A DNA stretch of 33,099 bases from Chloroflexota bacterium (lineage in GTDB: Bacteria; Chloroflexota; UBA6077): contig JAJZRD010000017.1 of the NCBI GenBank assembly GCA_021845945.1, positions 1 to 33,099 on the forward strand, written 5' to 3'. Positions 31,037 to 33,099 of this stretch are shown one piece after another. A model generated the notes under the pieces. The model ran no database searches. It was not told the origin of the DNA and saw only the letters and a program-made list of their open reading frames with translations. Position numbers and translations under genes: made by a program. Position 1 is the first letter of the stretch. Every line of letters begins with the position of its first letter.

Positions 31037-33099
31037 TTGACTTTGGCCGAAGAGAGTCGATCGCCGGGCGAGGATACCACCCTCAGCCGGCCGCTACTCG
31101 CAAAACTGACGATCGACTGGGAACTGGCCGCCTACGGCGGTCTGGTTCTGTTTGCCATAGCTACCCGCTTCTGGGATCTGGGGTCGCGGGCGCTTCACCA
31201 CGACGAGAGCCTCCACGCCCTCTACTCCTGGTTTCTCTACACGGGGCGGGGTTACACCCACGACCCCATGATGCACGGACCCTTTCAGTTCGAGGGCAAC
31301 GCCCTCGTCTTCCTGCTGTTCGGAGCCAGCGACTACACCTCCCGAATTATGGCCGCCATCTTCGGCGTCTGGATCGCGCTCTCGCCCTACTTCTTGCGTC
31401 GTGAGCTGGGCAGAGTCGGCGCCCTGGTCGCCTCCGCGCTCTTCGCGCTGTCGCCATCCTTCCTCTACTTCTCCAGATTCACCCGCGAGGCCATCTACTT
31501 TGCGGGCTGGGAGTTGCTGATAGTCATCGGCATCTTCGGCTACCTGCGGGAGCGGCGAAGCCTCTACCTGTATCTCCTCGCACTGAGCACCTTCTTGGCC
31601 TTCGCCACCAAAGAGACCATCTTCATAACCGGTGTGATCTTCCTGGGGTTCTTCGTGCTGGAGACGGTGGTGTCCCGGCTGAGGGGCTATTCGCCCGCCG
31701 GGTGGTCTGCCCTGAGGAGCATCTCCCTCCGAGACTGGGGGATCATGGTCGCCATCTTCCTGGGGCTGTACGCGGTGATGTACACCACCTTCTTCACCAA
31801 CCCCAAGGGGATCATCTCGGGCTCCGTTGGTGCCGTCACCTACTGGATGGCGCAGCAGGGGGTCCAGCGGGGCGGCCAGCCCTGGTTCTACTATCTGCTG
31901 CTGATCCCCCTCTACGAGTTCCTGCCGCTGCTGGCGGCCCTGGGCGGCTTGGTCTTCCTGGTCGTGCGGCGGCAACTCTCGCGGATGAGCCTTTTCTTTT
32001 GGTTCAACGTTGTGTGGGTGTTGGGCGCCCTGTTCGTGTACTCCTGGGCTGGGGAGAAGATGCCCTGGCTGGACCTCCCTATCGTCGAGCCTCTGGTCTT
32101 TCTGGGAGCCTTCGCCATCGCCGGCCTGTTGAAGCGGACCAGGCGGGCCCTGTTTACACAGGGCCCCGGGCTCTTCGCCCTGGCACTGGTGGGGCTGATG
32201 GCGGCCATTCTGCTGGGAGGGCTGATCGCGGCGCCGCCCCTCCCCGGCACCCAGTTGGGCATTCAGGCTGCGCAGCTTCAGAGCCTCGCGATGGTGCTGC
32301 TGCTGGCGGTGCTGGTGGGCACCCTGGTGCTGGTCGGTAGGCGGAACGGCAGCGCAGCCGTGCTGGTGCCGGCCGGGCTCGGGGTGATGGTGGCACTGCT
32401 GGTGCTGACCATCCACACCGGCTGGGGCGTAACCTACGCCCGGGGGGACATTCCCCAGGACATGATGGTGTACGTTCAAACCTCGCCCGACGTGCCCAGG
32501 GTCATGCAGGAGATCGAGCGGATCTCCAACCAGACCGGGGCCGGCAAGGAGCTGAAGATCCTGCTGGACGGTGGCTACTCCGAGAACGTCGGGGGGCAGA
32601 CCGTCTCCCACGAGAGCATCGCCTGGCCCTTCGAGTGGTACCTGCGGGACTACAAGAACAAGAGCTACTACTCGAGGACCTTCACCACGCCGACGGACGC
32701 CGCGGTGATCCTGGCGATGGTGCCCAACGAGGAGCCGATACGGAGCAACTTGAGCAACTACGTCGCCATTCGCGGCAGGCTGAACTGGTGGTACCCCGAG
32801 GACTACAAGACTCTGACCTGGCAGAAGGTGTGGCAGGGGTTGCTGGACCCCTCGGTGCGCTCCAAGCTGTGGAGATACTTCCTGTATAAGGAGACGCTGA
32901 ACCCGCTGGGCTCCCGCGACTTCGATTTCTTCGTACGCTCGGACCTGGCCCGCGGGATCCCGCTGCAACCCTTGGCGCCGGCTGCTCAACAGCCCTTGGC
33001 GGCGCCGGCCGAACCGCAGGCGCCGGCCTCAGAGGCGATCGCCCAGGCGGCTCCGGGGGGGATAACCGTCTTCGGCAAGACGGCAGCGAGGGTTAGCGT
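31037..33099 (+). CDS. TIGR03663/Agl23-like membrane glycosyltransferase (3' end outside window)
   Basis: The frame is open from TTG 31037 to the window edge, at least 687 residues. An in-frame TAG at 31031-31033 fixes the upstream limit. AGGAG at 31023-31027 lies 9 bases before TTG 31037; TTG 31043 is an alternative. Family features are SRALHHDESLHALYSW with the acidic pair D56-E57, GYTHDPMMHGPFQFEGNA, SDYTSRIMAA, LSPSFLYFSRFTREAIYFAGWE, KETIFI and YSWAGEKMPWL. About eleven membrane spans precede an outer domain (ESIAWPFEWYLRDYKN). The last visible stretch is Ala/Pro-rich and then GGITVFGKTAA, so a further domain may follow. It is a GT-C-type enzyme by pattern; substrate unknown. Confidence 0.85.
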   Translation, partial: MTLAEESRSPGEDTTLSRPLLAKLTIDWELAAYGGLVLFAIATRFWDLGSRALHHDESLHALYSWFLYTGRGYTHDPMMHGPFQFEGNALVFLLFGASDYTSRIMAAIFGVWIALSPYFLRRELGRVGALVASALFALSPSFLYFSRFTREAIYFAGWELLIVIGIFGYLRERRSLYLYLLALSTFLAFATKETIFITGVIFLGFFVLETVVSRLRGYSPAGWSALRSISLRDWGIMVAIFLGLYAVMYTTFFTNPKGIISGSVGAVTYWMAQQGVQRGGQPWFYYLLLIPLYEFLPLLAALGGLVFLVVRRQLSRMSLFFWFNVVWVLGALFVYSWAGEKMPWLDLPIVEPLVFLGAFAIAGLLKRTRRALFTQGPGLFALALVGLMAAILLGGLIAAPPLPGTQLGIQAAQLQSLAMVLLLAVLVGTLVLVGRRNGSAAVLVPAGLGVMVALLVLTIHTGWGVTYARGDIPQDMMVYVQTSPDVPRVMQEIERISNQTGAGKELKILLDGGYSENVGGQTVSHESIAWPFEWYLRDYKNKSYYSRTFTTPTDAAVILAMVPNEEPIRSNLSNYVAIRGRLNWWYPEDYKTLTWQKVWQGLLDPSVRSKLWRYFLYKETLNPLGSRDFDFFVRSDLARGIPLQPLAPAAQQPLAAPAEPQAPASEAIAQAAPGGITVFGKTAARVS

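Noticed and set aside
31094..32989. 631-aa open frame on the minus strand
   Set aside because: It is antisense to the Agl23-like gene, has shadow-like composition (Gln/Glu/Pro-rich) and no family features.

Overview
The window looks like a chromosomal piece of a high-GC member of the Chloroflexota. No rRNA or marker phylogeny is available here. The inference rests on the DUF2298 ('YYY') and TIGR03663/Agl23-like membrane proteins, known mainly from Chloroflexota and archaea, and on a tryptophan T-box leader in a GC-rich genome. The class cannot be fixed from the sequence alone.

Layout. (1) 28-5812, plus strand: a tight housekeeping run of cmk, plsC, a PDZ/radical-SAM DUF512 protein, glmS and a GT4 glycosyltransferase. 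(2) 14110 down to 5809, minus strand: a sigma70 promoter, a Trp-specific T-box leader with terminator, then trpE-G-D-C-F-B-A and finally scpA, which converges on the glycosyltransferase. (3) 19656 down to 14234, minus strand: a second promoter followed by an oligopeptide-type ABC transporter (binding protein, two permeases), a metal-dependent amidohydrolase and thpR. (4) 19730-20693: a short remnant of a UPF0104/LPG-flippase-like membrane protein, a small acidic conserved-type protein on the minus strand, and promoter regions. (5) 20694 to the right edge, plus strand: a tandem array of five large GT-C-like membrane proteins. These are a frameshifted and truncated GT39-like gene, a 1553-aa PMT-DUF2298 fusion, a stand-alone DUF2298 protein, a degenerate TIGR03663-like paralogue and a TIGR03663/Agl23-like protein that runs off the window. 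The array plausibly works on cell-surface or lipid-linked glycans, but its substrate is unknown.

The most striking non-gene signal is a set of short palindromic repeats at five places. All share one architecture: a GTAG tetranucleotide followed by a hairpin, usually in inverted pairs. This is the layout of REP elements moved by RAYT transposases, although no RAYT gene lies in the window. One pair sits in frame inside trpF and enlarges the protein by about 50-60 residues. Two supply the TAG stop codons of thpR and the amidohydrolase. One sits in a block of in-frame mini- and microsatellites inside the 1553-aa membrane protein. One lies between trpA and scpA.

No tRNA, rRNA, CRISPR array, cas gene, transposase or phage gene was seen. 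Positions 1-27 hold only the ribosome binding site of cmk and too little sequence to assign.
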